In this document: positions 1-12,412 of the stretch, piece after piece | Layout of the letters: the number at the start of each line of letters is the position of its first letter | Position numbering within the stretch: position 1 is the stretch's first letter | Assembly (NCBI GenBank): GCA_958496175.1 | Contig: OY292280.1 | Coordinates: forward strand, 2,046,001-2,110,000 | DNA length: 64,000 nucleotides | Source of the DNA: Sisyra terminalis | Taxonomy: Eukaryota; Arthropoda; Insecta; Neuroptera; Sisyridae | Direction of reading: 5' to 3' | Notes under the pieces: model-generated | The model's input: only the letters and a program-made list of their open reading frames with translations | Database searches by the model: none | What the model was told of the DNA's origin: nothing | Made by a program: the position numbers and the translations under genes

Positions 1-2165
1 CACGTCCATAATGGAATAAACAGTATATCTTTCGGTATCAAATTTAATTGCATTTTATGCAATTAATAATCCGAACTGATTCAGTTTCCTAATAAGATAC
101 AGGCATATTAAATTTTATAGTCAATAACATCTAAAAATACTTTTCCTTGAAGGAAATATTTACAAATAAATTCAGCAAAAAATTATATTATTTAGTTGAC
201 TAGTTTCGACTAAGAGATCATTTCATGAGCGTAACTAAAATTTTTATCATAGGCGACTGACCAAAAGAAAAGTTATAATTTCTGCTCTAAAAAAAAAATA
301 TAAAAAAATTACGTTTCAACGAATATTAATCCATTAATACCCAACAGGGATGGATATAGAGTGGGCGACCACCCGAGGCGCCAAATTGAAGGGGTGCCGA
401 TTTGAAAATAAAATTTTCTTTTCTTCCCGACTTTTCATTTAATTAGTAGCAAATTTGTATATTGTGATATAAATGGGATCCAATATTTGTTTTATTCGGG
501 GCGTTCAAAACTCTAGAACTCTTAGGTTCCTCTTAGGAGCCCTAGGTCCTCTTATTTACTTTCCCTAAATGCCACTGGCCACTTTAGAATCCACTGAAGT
601 ACAGTTTTTCTTTGAAAAATTTTTCTCTTACTTTTAGAGATTTTTTAGAAAGTTTTCATTGTCTATAATTCTGGGTATAAAAGGCTTATAAAAGGATGTA
701 GTCCCCCCTCTCCTTTTCACACCGGTTTAATTCCTTACCATTTCCACGGATTATTTAGATGGAATTCGAATAATTAAAGGGTAACATGAATAGTTTTGGA
801 GTTTCCCACTTTTGCATTGCAAAAATCCAATGCCTTTGAAATTCCAATTAGTTATTTCCATAGAGTTATTATAAGAAAATAAGGTCGATAATTCAAGATT
901 GACTAGCGAGTTGCTGCTAGAAAATTGTATCTGATATAAACTTTTTTGTATCTTCCTTAGTATTTAGTTAAGAATTTTTGATTATTTTCTTTTATAATAT
1001 TGTTATGAAATGATTTACATATCATTTCCATGGTACCAACTTATCACTATCTCTATCTTTCTAAGTTGTCTCAGCTTACTTTGTAAGAGTCTTATGTCGT
1101 TCCTGCTCTATTTCCTTAATAGGAAGAAAAGAAAAGTCCCCCTACTTTCATCGTTAGTCAAGAAAATCGGTAAAAAGTTAAATACCTCTAAATTCTTTAA
1201 CAATTAAAAATTTACTTTTCGTGCTTTTCTTTAAGCATTTTTTTATGGAATTATCAATGTCAATATGCCGCCCCATTTTATGTTCCGCCCGACACCCACT
1301 ACGCTACGCTACTGTATGGAATAAAGAAGATTTCTGAAATTGGAAGAAAATAACGTTTATTATTTATCTAAACCCGAATTTAATGACCCAGAGGTATTTT
1401 AATCTTAGCAGTTCTTATTTGTAACCCAGGAAAACCCATTTGTGTATCCAAATTGTCAAAAAATTGTTCAAAAATGAAATGATATAAAGATTTCCCATGT
1501 ACGGTAGGACCACTTTGATGATTAGTGGAAAAGGGGAGTAAGTTTTATGCTCTTGGTTAATTCCTACAGTTTTCAATACCCATCATGATTTGGTCAGTAG
1601 CGGGGCATATCCAACTAAAATAAGTTCATGAATTTTAGAACTTAAGGTTTTAAGGTTCGTGTGATCTTTTTCAATTAATTCGGTTTATAAATTAATTTGG
1701 TATAAATAATTCTTCTGAAAAATCGATTTGATATCAGGGGTATTATGGAATTCCGTAATCGGAACCAAAACTATCAGTTATCCGAAAGAAAAATCAATCA
1801 GAATCTGGTGAAAAAATTACTATTGATTTTGGAAAGGAATGAAAGCTAAATGAGATAATATCCAAACTTTTCCAACTCCTACAAAATCAAATCATAATTT
1901 TTGGAACTATCCAAAAGTAAAGAATAGTAAGAAATAGTTTAACCATAACCTGGTTCGGTTAACCTATTGGAGACCTTGGACTAAGCATAATGGAACCTCT
2001 ATAACTTTGATAAAGTACTATTTTGTGAAAACGAAAATAATTATTCAACTATATTTTTTTACTTTTACTGTCAACCCGGAATCGTAGGTCTTTTAAAGTT
2101 TACAGGAAATCCATATTGATTGAAGAACCTTTCTATTAAGAGAGGTAAAACCAAAACCTATATCT
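1..2165. other. Intergenic, no gene seen
   Basis: AT-rich sequence with frequent stops in all frames and no splice-supported open frames. The short ORF at 1010-1207 encodes a low-complexity hydrophobic then lysine-rich peptide without recognisable features and is probably chance. A 5' exon or promoter of boule could lie here, but nothing identifies one. Confidence 0.5.
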
Positions 2166-2189
2166 TTGGGTATATCTCATTTTATGGAC

Positions 2190-2710
2190 ATCAACAATTT
2201 GGTCCATTTTCTTGAAGTATTGCATTTCAGAAAATGTGTTTTATATATAGTTTTCTTTCCAAAAATGGTATCTTCATGGAATTCATTTATAGGAGTTTCT
2301 ATGAATCACGAGACCCTGGGCTCTTATCTAAAGTGCTCAATTAGAAAAAAGAATTCAACTGTAACGGATATCATTACTTAAGAGCGATTTCATTGAAATT
2401 TATACATGTGAAATGAGTCTATTAATCGCGAATCTCCTAAATCGCGAGTTCCTGGGCTCCTGAGCACTTGTCCATAGTGCTCAGTAGGAAATAGGAGTCC
2501 AACCGTAATGAATACCATCATGCTTAAGAACGATTTCAATACAATTTCTAGTTTGGGAATATTTGTCTTCAATATGGTTTTCTTTCAAAAGATGGTATAT
2601 TCCAGCAATACTATTCATTTAATGGAGTCCCCATGAATCGCGAATCTCTGGAAACTTGTCCAGAGTGCCCAGTAGAAAGAAAAGGTGAATCCGTAACTAG
2701 GAATCCGTAA
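2190..2710. repeat. Degenerate tandem repeat array, about three units
   Basis: Three diverged copies of one sequence can be followed by eye near 2275-2400, 2410-2545 and 2600-2710. Each carries an ATGAATCACGAG / AATCGCGAATCTC-like block, then an AGTGCTCAGTAG-like block, then CAACTGTAACGG / CAACCGTAATG and ATCAT(T/G)CTTAAGA. Spacing between units is uneven, so they are old and carry indels. Short ORFs on both strands here are by-products of the repeat. Confidence 0.6.
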
Positions 2711-3189
2711 ATGAGCATAATTTTTTGATGTTCTAATAGTTCTAAATCTGCCAGGTGAATAGATCCGATTAGAAGTATTTACGAAACTCAAATCATGATG
2801 GGTATTGAAAATAGTTGAAATCTTCTCTACTTCCACTAGAACTTTCTAAAAAATGATTTGCTACTAAAACATCCCTCGAAGATTTCGGTCGTTGTTGCTA
2901 AAAATTTAGTCAATGATTATTTATGTAGGTAAACAAAACTAGCTTTATTTTAAAGCACTTTCTTAGCTGCCACTGAATATGCTAACTTTCAGTTAATACC
3001 TTAGGTTACCTATTAGTTACTTCTACGTTTTATTTTGTACAGGTAGTTGAAATGATTTCACGATTTGTTAAATTAAAAAAAAAAACACTTTCGGTAGTTT
3101 AATTTGTGGTTTTGTTAGGTTTACACTTTAGTAGAGTGATAGTAGGAGAGATTACTGATTTTTTGGTGTGTGTTTTTTTTTTCCTTTAG

Positions 3190-4701
3190 CAAAACCTCCA
3201 GCTATGCAACCGTCGAATGCAAACGGTAACCCAGCATCGAATGGAAATGGGAGCACAATAACGAACTCAAATTCCAGCAGCAATCCAGGGGGAGGTGTCC
3301 TATCATCGACAACCCCTGCGACTAGTGTTGTCACCTCGGTGGTTGGAATTGCAAACGGAGTATCAAGCCAGTCGAGTACACCAACTCAAAGCATCACTCC
3401 TCCCGGAAATAATGCACCTAAATACGGTAGGTTCTTTCGCCTAAAAATCTGAACCATTTTCACGTGTTTTGATTGTTCCATGTAGGTACCCTAGTGCCTA
3501 ATCGGGTGTTCGTTGGTGGTATTTCTGCCAATACCACGGAAATCGAATTGGCCCAATTGTTCAGCACATACGGTACTGTAAAAGCGACGAAAATTATATC
3601 GGACCGAGCCGGAGTTTCAAAGGGTTACGGATTTGTTACGTTTGAATCCGAGGAGGAAGCGAAGCGACTTCAACGCGAAGCTGATAACATCGTTTTACGT
3701 GAACGGAAATTGAATATTGCGCCTGCTATCAAAAAACAGGTATGGAATTTATGGGAATTTTAGAGAAATGGTTTGAAGTTTTTATTTTTTTTTTGGTAGC
3801 CATTTTCGCGGCCATTGGACGGAACGACTTCTGGGAGTCCTCCAGGATTGACAGCTTTGCCGACTTTATCAGGTGCGTTAGTTAACTGAGTGGAAGATCC
3901 TTTGAATATCGAGCAATTCTAATTGGTAGGGTCCCTTTTAGGTGCTGGACCAGCCGCGGCCAGTTTCGGGTACTTTCCATCGGCAGCAACTGCGAGTGCT
4001 GTGAATGCGGCAGCTGCTTTGAATAGTCCGTATTTCCAGAACGGTGGGGTCACTTATTATAATCCGGCGATTCCGGCGAATAGTGGTCCAGTAGATCCTA
4101 CTAACAGTGTGTATCCGGGTGCTGCGCTGTATCCGGGTGGTGCAACTACGAGTCACTCAACTGGCCCGCCGGTAGCCGTAACTCAGCAGTCGGCGAGCTC
4201 GGCGGTTCAGCAGCAGGCGTGCGCTGCAACCGCGGCCGTCGTTCAGCAGAATATTGCCGCCCAAAACGCGGCTGCTATCGCAGCGGCTGCTGCTGGGTAC
4301 CCTACTATGCTGTATCCTCCAATGTATATGCCAGCTGGAGCACATCCTCAACAATACGCTACATATCCGGGACATGTACCGGTAAGAATCAACCACCTTA
4401 TCCAGCTAACCACGTTTCCTTTTGATATACAAAAGCATGTGCAAGACATCAGTAGTTATTGGAACGTTTTTTCTTAGTTGTTAATTTCATCCAAGTTGAC
4501 AAAATTCGATTAAACAAACAAATCTTCTAATCGCCATTTTGGCGTTACGTTTTTGTTTTCTTTGGAATTATCCAGTTGTTTTTCTTTTGTTCTATTTCCA
4601 TTTAGTCGAGCAATGGATTTTTGACGGCTGACGCCACAGGCATTCCATATTCTTTGGCGCCACAACCTACTTACGTCCTACTTGATACCATACAATATTG
4701 A
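3190..4701 (+). CDS. bol: Boule (DAZ family) RNA-binding protein
   Basis: Boule binds the 3' UTRs of germline mRNAs and promotes their translation during meiosis; it acts in the cytoplasm. Exons read 3190-3426, 3486-3739, 3800-3872, 3942-4381 and 4606-4701 (TGA), and every junction is GT-AG and in phase. Counting from the ATG at 3204 gives 361 aa. A Ser/Asn/Thr-rich leader (1-73) precedes one RRM at about 80-160, with RNP2 VFVGGI (82-87) and RNP1 KGYGFVTF (120-127). KLNIAPAIKKQ follows the RRM, as in boule. The tail is Ala/Gln/Tyr/Pro-rich. The first exon starts at a good acceptor (polypyrimidine tract ending at 3189), so transcription begins further upstream; the upstream exon was not found and may add a few codons. 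Family assignment is secure; the N-terminus is not. Confidence 0.93.
3930..3941 (+). other. bol: Alternative 3' splice site, boule exon 4
   Basis: Two AG acceptors 12 nt apart (exon starting at 3930 or at 3942) both keep the frame after the phase-1 donor at 3872. The upstream choice adds four residues (GSLL). The downstream site has the better pyrimidine tract. Confidence 0.4.
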
Positions 4702-4740
4702 GTATAGGTGATCAACAGGCGCAAATTTATTCCTTTCAAA

Positions 4741-4746
4741 AATAAA
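4741..4746 (+). terminator. Possible poly(A) signal of boule
   Basis: AATAAA lies 40 nt after the boule stop codon. In DNA this AT-rich the hexamer is common, so this is only a plausible site; more occur near 5107. Confidence 0.35.
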
Positions 4747-4866
4747 AATTGTGGTCGATACAAAGAGTTTTTGACACGGTAAGTACATTTGTCCATTATG
4801 GAAAGTCTTCTTCTTTCTTTTTCTATCCTATTTAGTTGTGGGAGACTAATTTGTTTGGCTTCTTAA

Positions 4867-5307
4867 GGATGTTATGGAGGTACAGTCGGAGACAAAAGTA
4901 CATAAGAATAGAAATTCGTGTACAATGACGTCATATAGCATACCATGATAATAGGTCGATAAAATAGGTCGCAACTGACGAGTTTATTTATAGATTGTTT
5001 CTTAAGAACTGTTTAGTGTATTTAAATGAATTTACGCAAAATTAGTTTCCTTAAGTTTAAACTACATATTTTGAAAGTTTAGGATACCTAGTAGCATTTT
5101 TTTGCCAATAAAAATAAATTTAGTCTATTTGATCACCGAATCTCCATAAGATTACACCTGAAATCATAGTATTTTTAAATTGCAATAACTTTTAAACGAC
5201 ATAGTGAATCACTTTAAAATTTTTACAACTACTTAAGCATTAAATAAAAAATATTATACTAAATTTTCAGTTGTTTGTTACTATTTTAACATACCTCCAT
5301 AACATCC
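4867..5307. mobile_element. MITE-like element flanked by TTAA
   Basis: Inverted termini GGATGTTATGGAGGTA and TACCTCCATAACATCC bound 441 bp without coding capacity. TTAA lies directly outside both ends (4863-4866 and 5308-5311), which is the target duplication of piggyBac-type elements. A Tc1/mariner reading with TA duplication and longer termini is the alternative. Confidence 0.65.
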
Positions 5308-5629
5308 TTAAACGAATATCATATTTAGTTTGGAATTGAATGTTTCTATCACAGTCGTCCACTAAAACTGTATATATGAGTATGTTGATCAAAGTGCACG
5401 CTTTAATAAGTATCTTTCAAACTATCCAATCAAATTACTTCCAATTACTAATTATTGGTCCAAGCGGTTACCGTTGCTAAACTGTAATCCTCAAATATCG
5501 GTACAAAAATCAACTTGACCAATACCAGGATATGACTTCCAAAAATAGAAACAATGCAATAGTTTATCATTGAACCATTTTTTTTTTCATAAAACCAAAT
5601 CAAGGTTGGCACTAAGAAAATTAAAAAAT

Positions 5630-5800
5630 GCGCATGCGTAAAAAGCGTATGGTGTCCTTCCTAGACTTCACTATCTTTACTTCCCATATGGTTTCCTATA
5701 TACATCCACATAAGTAAATCCATCCTTACCCATATAGTTCCCCTACAAATTCGTATTTTCTGATAGGGAAAAGTACACTATACGCTTTTCACGCATGCGC
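5630..5800. mobile_element. Inverted-repeat element with GCGCATGCGT ends
   Basis: The left end GCGCATGCGTAAAAAGCGTA is the inverse of the right end TACGCTTTTCACGCATGCGC with one mismatch. The interior has several CATAT(A/G)G-TTTCC motifs. No clear target-site duplication. A third, diverged terminus lies at about 6228-6250. Confidence 0.65.
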
Positions 5801-5879
5801 AAATATTGGCTGAGGTAGAAGGAGTGAAAAATACTTCTTTTAACTGGAAAATAATGAAATTTTCTTTTATAATCTGCTA

Positions 5880-6345
5880 ACGGGAGATATTGCCTCTGAT
5901 TCTCTCTTTTTTCCCATATGGATCCATATAAATTCATCTTTTCTCAAATGGTTTTCTATATACACCCACATAAGTAAATTTATCCTTACCCATGTGGTTT
6001 CCTGCATAAATCCATATTTGATAAGGAAAAGTACACTTTCCTAACACAATAGAAGAATTTATGTGGGAAACCACTTGAAAAATGATCGATTTCTTTGGAT
6101 TCATGAGGGAAATAAAAAAAGTTGAGGACTAGAGGCAATATCTCCAGTTTGAAGATTATATAAGACCGTGTTGTTATTTTCAAATTAAAAAAAATAATTT
6201 TCCACACTTTCTGTCTAAATCAACGTTTGCGTATGCGTGAAAAGCGTATTCCTATAGGAATCCACATGAGAAATCACATAGGAATCCACATGGGAAGTTA
6301 TATAGGAGGCCACATAGGAAAGCACATAAGAAATCACATAAAATT
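5880..6345. repeat. Composite repeats related to the element at 5630
   Basis: GAGATATTGCCTCT (about 5884) returns inverted as AGAGGCAATATCTC (about 6129). From about 6250 to 6345 a short motif of the type CACATAGGAATC is repeated several times. The block looks like a decayed relative of the 5630-5800 element joined to a short tandem array. Confidence 0.5.
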
Positions 6346-6794
6346 TTGTAGTGAAAAATAAATTTCTTGAATTAAATTACACTTTATATCTAAGTTAGTT
6401 TTGATTGGACTTTTTTGATGATCCCGGAAATGTTTTTTCCAAAATATCTTATACCATCAATCTTCTTACATTCTATTGAAATTTTACAGTTTGAAGTTTC
6501 GAAATGGGGGGGGAGTTAAGAGAGGGGAGACTCATTTTTAATTTTCTACTAATCAAACTTCGTTGAATAAAAAACATTAATTTTTGGATATATCAATTTT
6601 ATATAGCAGGAAAAAAATATCCAATCACAAATTTCCCAGTCGTTTATTGTTGGATTTATATTCAAAAATTGATGACAAATATTTTTGTACTGGTATTGAG
6701 TGGTTACTTTTTAGAAGAGGTCTAGAATACTGTTTGAACTATTGTATAATCATTTTACCCAATTATGATATTTTAACATACTATCTAAAGGTAT

Positions 6795-7145
6795 CAGTTG
6801 GTGCAAAGACCAAAGACAATACCAAAGACAAAGACAGTATACCTTTGTTTAAAAAGGTTAATATAAAAATAATATACTTAATAAACGGTAATGATAGAAC
6901 CTTAAACTATGCTACTTCAATACTATTTCAATGCTATTGCCAACTGAAGTCGGTCTTATAAAGACAGAAGACTTACCTATGTGTCTTATGGTCTGAAGAC
7001 CTTTTTGATATTGTTTTTTTTGTAGACTATTGCACCATTTTCTCTTATTATTTAAATATTCCATATCATTTTTTTCAAAAATAAATTCAGTCGTAACTTA
7101 AAATTTGGTCTTTATACCTCAGTCTTTTGGTCTTTGCATGAACTG
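6795..7145. mobile_element. MITE with CAGTTNNTGCAAAGACC ends
   Basis: The left end near 6795 (CAGTTGGTGCAAAGACCAAA) matches the inverse of the right end at 7126-7145 (TTTGGTCTTTGCATGAACTG). The interior repeats AAAGAC/GTCTTT motifs in both directions, so the whole 350 bp could fold. It overlaps the end of a spurious ORF at 6584-6961. Confidence 0.6.
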
Positions 7146-7315
7146 TCACTTGTACAATCGAAGTTTGCACTCTCAAACCTCTTCAACTTTTTTGTAAAAA
7201 TACTATCGATTTGTTTTTTCCACAATCTTCAAATTTCACGCTTTCCAATATCAGGTTTTGCACTACTAAACCATTTCATTTTTTTTCTATTTTATTTTCA
7301 TTGCCACATGGTCTC

Positions 7316-7440
7316 ATTCGAGTTACGTATACTGCAATATACGTTTCTTTCAAATGTGCTAGTTATCCAATGCAACAAATCTAATACATTGAAAATATAA
7401 CCTTGAAAGTTACGTATATTGGAGTATACGTAACTCGAAT
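7316..7440. mobile_element. Short palindromic element, about 125 bp
   Basis: ATTCGAGTTACGTATACT at the left is repeated inverted as AGTATACGTAACTCGAAT at the right. Each arm contains an inner palindrome of its own (CGTATACTGCAATATACG). No gene. Confidence 0.55.
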
Positions 7441-8420
7441 TTTTAATACGGAACTTGAAGTTTACCGGTATTATCAGAAGTATCCCAAAAAATTTTTGAC
7501 ATCCAATTAAAATTATAATAAATTCTCTTAAATATCACATAGTCAAGTCTTTTTTTTTTTGGTTTTTTCAATTGATGCAATAATTAATTTCATAGAAATA
7601 TAATATCCAGTCGAATACAGGGTAAACCTTGAAAAATATAGGCTAAATTTTCAATTTTTGTATCTTATTTTTTCGGATATACTGTAGTAGCCGGTTTCTA
7701 AATTATACTATATCTCGAAAATGGGTGGTCTTATTGAAAAAAACAATTGAACTAAATTTGTAGACAATTTAAAAATCTATAACTTTTATAATAACAATTG
7801 AATACCTGTGATATGTCAGAAACGAGATATTTACAAAAAACTGATTTTTTAACCCTTAATGGTTTGCGCTTTTCTGGACTTTATACGATACATTTTTTAA
7901 TTTTCTTTTGTTTTATCACAAAATGGCTGATCATTAAGCTCAATTTTTGAGAAAATATGACCAATCAAATTGAACTGAAACCCCACAAAAAAATGTTCTG
8001 TTTTGTCATACAACCATATAAAGCTATGCTTTTAGTTGTAATTTACCAATAATGTGAATTTTATGGAGCATTGAGATATATAAACTTGTTATTGATAATT
8101 GATAGTTCTTAAGGAAATTCTTTTCCTGAAGTATTTAATATTTAAGCAGTTAATTATCGGGTGGGTTTTTCCCAACCGTTTTTTTTTTACCACCCACTGT
8201 AATTATAGAGGGAATAATTTATTGCACCCATCTTTTGATAATTTTTTCTTCGCTAATTTTGCGACTGTCAATAATACAGGCATCGATCTTTAATGTCCAA
8301 TGCTTCCTCCCTTTTAATTCTATTTTATATTCCTTGTATTTAGCACTCATTATAAATTAGGTTACAATAATTATATTCTTCTATATATAAGAATTTGATG
8401 AGGTAGAATTGAAAAGAAAA

Positions 8421-8720
8421 ATATTAAATTATTGAAAAAAGTAAAAGTTTTTTTAGAAAAAATGGGTTTAAAGCCTTCATTTTAGATACATATTTCGATT
8501 GCCAAGCAATCTTCTCCAGTGGTCATCAAGTAGTTTGAATCATTCCGGTTGATTATTGGTTAATTTTTGGTGAATCATCACGAAACAGTCACGGAATGAT
8601 CCAAACTACTTGATGACCACTGACGAAGATTGCTTGGCAATCGAAATACGTGTCTAAAATGAAGGCTTTAAGCCCATTTTTACTAAAAAAACTTTTACTC
8701 TTTTTCAATAATTTAATATT
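8421..8720. mobile_element. Near-perfect 300-bp inverted repeat (foldback element)
   Basis: Two arms of about 125 nt, approximately 8421-8550 and 8591-8720, are inverted copies with few mismatches and only a short AT-rich spacer. Both arms contain CGATTGCCAAGCAATCTTC and the AGTGGTCATCAAGTAGTTTG block. Pieces of the same family lie at 8733-8775, about 54936-54962 and 63555-63640. No protein is encoded; this is a foldback-type non-autonomous element. Confidence 0.75.
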
Positions 8721-8982
8721 TTTTTTGACAAAACAGTCACGGAATGATTCAAACTACTTGATGACCGAGTAACCTCGGCAGCAACTTCGGTTTACGAATT
8801 TAAACGATGAACGTTGAGGCTAGAAATTCAACGGTTTTTCACCGTTTTTTTTTCTCCAAAATTTTTTTTGTTATTTGCGCAACTAAATATTCTTGCTTTT
8901 AGACACTTCGTAAACATCTAATTCTGTTCAAATGATTTCGATTTGCTTCCACGATACTTTTGCAGTTGATTTAATGTGATTT

Positions 8983-9432
8983 TTGTTTGTTTTTGATTTC
9001 AGCTTTTTGGACTCATCGCCTCTAGAAACAACAAATTCTGAGTTTTTATTTTTGGCCAATTCAACATCTGACTTGATTTCACTTAAAAACGAAAATAATT
9101 TCATTGGAACGTTGTTCACAAAAATATATTTCGCTGATTTGTCAATATCGGATTTGACAAAAATGAAGAAATACTGCAAAGACAAGTTGACTAAGTTGCG
9201 GTTGTTAGTTGTCGAAATTTTGAAATTAGACATTTTCTACGATTTTCTATTGTCGATTATATTGATATTTAATCCTATTTTTATGGTATCTTTTTTATTT
9301 TTCTTATGTTTTATTTATTATTTTTGTATGAAAGCTAAGAAAATTTGGTATATTGTCATTATTAAGCTAATGTTATGGATAGCGGTTAATTATATGATTC
9401 TAAATTTAACGTATATTTTACTAAAGTTGTGA
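8983..9432 (+). CDS. Doubtful ORF, unknown; possible membrane tail
   Basis: A 149-codon open frame: a soluble-looking charged half (residues 7-85), then about 55 very hydrophobic residues that could form one or two membrane segments, then a stop. A good acceptor (TTTGATTTCAG, ending about 9001) lies near its start, so it might be a terminal exon. The opposite strand is also open over 8928-9233, which is typical of AT-rich non-coding DNA. I recognise no family, find no partner exon, and think chance is about as likely as a gene. Confidence 0.2.
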   Translation: MFVFDFSFLDSSPLETTNSEFLFLANSTSDLISLKNENNFIGTLFTKIYFADLSISDLTKMKKYCKDKLTKLRLLVVEILKLDIFYDFLLSIILIFNPIFMVSFLFFLCFIYYFCMKAKKIWYIVIIKLMLWIAVNYMILNLTYILLKL

Positions 9433-10703
9433 AAAAGTCGAAAGATCTAGAAGAGAATCTTATTTGAATTTCATTTGTTGCAAATGGTGCATTCGGAATC
9501 GACTTTGTTTCATTGATGTACTAAATTCAAATATGGCTGACTTACGAACCAGTTCCCGAACTGGTTGGGAACTACTAGTCATTTATTCACGTACATCTAC
9601 GTCAAAATCAAAATTTTGCAGTATGTAAATACAAACGCAAACAATCCAAAAATTATCCACTTTGTCTTGCCATTTTTTAAATATAAATGTAAAAAATATA
9701 TTCAAACAATTTTTCGATATTTTTCAAACTATTTCTTGTGATAACAAAAAGTCAGTGTCAAGATATTGTCACTTAAAAAAAATTGTACAAATCAAGTAAG
9801 ATTAGTTCTATCTAGTTTCACTTAAATTCTATTTATTTTAAGCGTCTACTAGTTGAAATTCTCCACACTAACGCAATAACATAAAAAACATAACCTAGTC
9901 AGTCGAACATAACCTCAATACTTAACCCTAACCTAAAAAAAAATAATTTCAATGTCAAAAAAAAGACGTAAAACCCATTAATCATCTTTTTTTTTTGTTT
10001 AATTTTTTTGGGAAAAGTACAAAATTTGTCAAGAAGTACTGACGTTAGATATTTGTTACACTTATAATTTGTTATTTGTTGTTTGTTATATTTTTAATTT
10101 ATTGTTATTTATTGAAATTCAGATAAAAATGCAATTCTTAAGCCAATTTTTTCTTTTACAATCAAAATAATATTCTCCTCGTATTATAATGCAAGATATT
10201 TAAATTATGTATAAATTATCATGATTACCAGTAATATACTTAACAAATTACCATTTAAACAAATAGATAGATTTTGAATAATACTTAAAAAAGGAAAAAA
10301 AAGTATATATTAAAATTAAATTAAGAATATATTATGCTATAATTTTAAGATCATTTATAAAAATTATTATGAAGAACTCAAATCTTGTCGCGGATATTGA
10401 TTTATAGAATTATTTCTTTCTTTTGTTTTTTTTTGGGATAATTATAAAATATGTAACAACGAATCTGAAATTAGTAAAAAATGTAATTATAATTACAAGA
10501 AAACGTCAAAGTTATCCAAATATTAAATTTGCACCAAAAAACTTTATTAATCCCTATATTTTTCACGGGAATCTATTCCTTTAAAATTCTATGCACCTCA
10601 ATTCTAAAAGAAATCCAAACTATATTAGCTACTCGGGAATCAACAGTAAAAAACAGTATAGAAAAGTTATTAAAAAAAAAACGTGTTGGTAACTCTGAAT
10701 GTC
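9433..10703. other. Intergenic, no gene seen
   Basis: AT-rich and stop-dense in all frames. A short palindrome with GAACCAGTTC / GAACTGGTT is at about 9545-9566. Nothing else stands out. Confidence 0.5.
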
Positions 10704-10910
10704 ACTAGGGTTGCCAACATGGGAAAAATGTAAAACCAAAAAATTTTTTTTTTCAGAGTATAATCATTTTTAACTTAAAGGAATAATATGGCATTTTTAT
10801 AAGTAATGTAGGAACTTAATTCCATGTCAGTCGATATTTTGGTGTTAAAATTAGTCCGATTTTAGTGCTTAATTGGACTTGAAAATTGTCTGTTCAGTTG
10901 GCAACCTTAG
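10704..10910. mobile_element. MITE with CTAGGGTTGCCAAC ends
   Basis: CTAGGGTTGCCAAC at the left and GTTGGCAACCTTAG at the right are inverted copies with one mismatch, bounding 207 bp of AT-rich non-coding DNA. Confidence 0.6.
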
Positions 10911-12274
10911 TTTTTGATGAGTTGTTTTTGTTTTACGTAAACAACTTGTTTTCAGCTATCAACCGATCGTGTTTTGTTTTGGAAGACAAACGTTTAACTA
11001 CGCATGCGTTTTCGCACGATTCCAACCTAATAAACTGTAACTTTTTTTAATATTACTTGTCAATCTTATAAAATTCCATAAAATAGGAAAAACTGTTTTG
11101 AATTTGGATGATTTCAAAAAAATTTGAAAAAATTAAAAATAAATTTTTAATTTTCAAATTAACCTCAAAGAGCTAATTATGGTCTGAAAATCTTTAATTT
11201 AATTTAACAAATCGTTAACAATACTTACATTACAATATTTAAACCAGAGAAGATAGACTTATATAAAACTAAATAAGTGATCTAGTGTTTCTAAAATAAA
11301 TCAACAGATGGCATTGTCAAGCAAAATATCACTTTTCACTGAATTGAGGCGGAGCCTCATCCCCTCTCTTCTTAAGAAAAACATTTATTTTGACTACAGA
11401 ACTACAAAATAGTACCAAATATTAATACTTATAACAATTTAAATGCAATTGATGTTAGTTTTTTCTTATTACTATAATTTAATGATGAAATTAGAAATTC
11501 TTTTCAAACTTAAATTCCTTCCTTTATTTACGCATGCGCTATGCAACTTAAAACGTGGCCATACTTAACTTTGTACAACGCCATCTAGGTGTTGCCAAAC
11601 AACGACAATTTTAACAGAAAATTGAAGTCTCTCTTCTTTGGCTTAAACTGTATAACTGTTCAAAGTTATCGAAAAAATTGTAATTTAATTTTAATAAGTA
11701 AGTATAGAATCATCGTAAGATCCTTGAAGAGCCGCATGCGGCTCCCATGTATGCTACCTTACAACAATAGTAACATTATTTCAAATTTGGATACTTTTAT
11801 TCAATTGACAAAAATTATAAATAAATGACGTTTTCTTGTCAAAAAATTATAATTTTTTTTATAATTCTCATTCATTTTTGATATATTTTTTTTTAAATTT
11901 TGACAAAATCGAGCGTTCAAATATGAGTTCTTTACCTATTAACGGGTACACTTAAATGTAATGGATAACCAAAAAATTAAAAAAAAAAAATTAAAAATAT
12001 ATCGCATGTATTACTATATGCCATAGTGAATAAGCCACTTCATATTATATAATATATATGAATATATATAAAATATATTTAAAAAACAAAATAATAATAA
12101 TAATAATAAATCAAAAAAACGAAACCTTGTAACCTTTAAAATAACTTTATTGTGGTAATTTTATTATTTATATATTATTCCTAGTTAGATATACATATAC
12201 ATATATGAAAACTTATATTATTTAAACCAAAACGTAATTCCATGCAACATGGATATATAATTTTGAAGAATATA

Positions 12275-12412
12275 TCTCACAAGCGGTTTTCCTCGGTCGT
12301 TTTTATCCCACAATTCAAGTGATTTAGCATGGAGTGTACTTATACCGTGCCGAGCATGCGTACTGGGCACGTATAGTCCCCGTTGAAAGCTCGACCGCTT
12401 GTGCAGTAACAT
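12275..12412. mobile_element. Possible MITE with CACAAGCGGT ends
   Basis: CACAAGCGGT near 12279 is matched inverted by ACCGCTTGTG near 12405. The enclosed DNA is GC-richer than its surroundings. The termini are short, so support is modest. Confidence 0.4.

Noticed and set aside
6584..6961. 125-aa ORF
   Set aside because: Its end runs into an inverted-repeat element, it has background composition, and no splice partner is seen.
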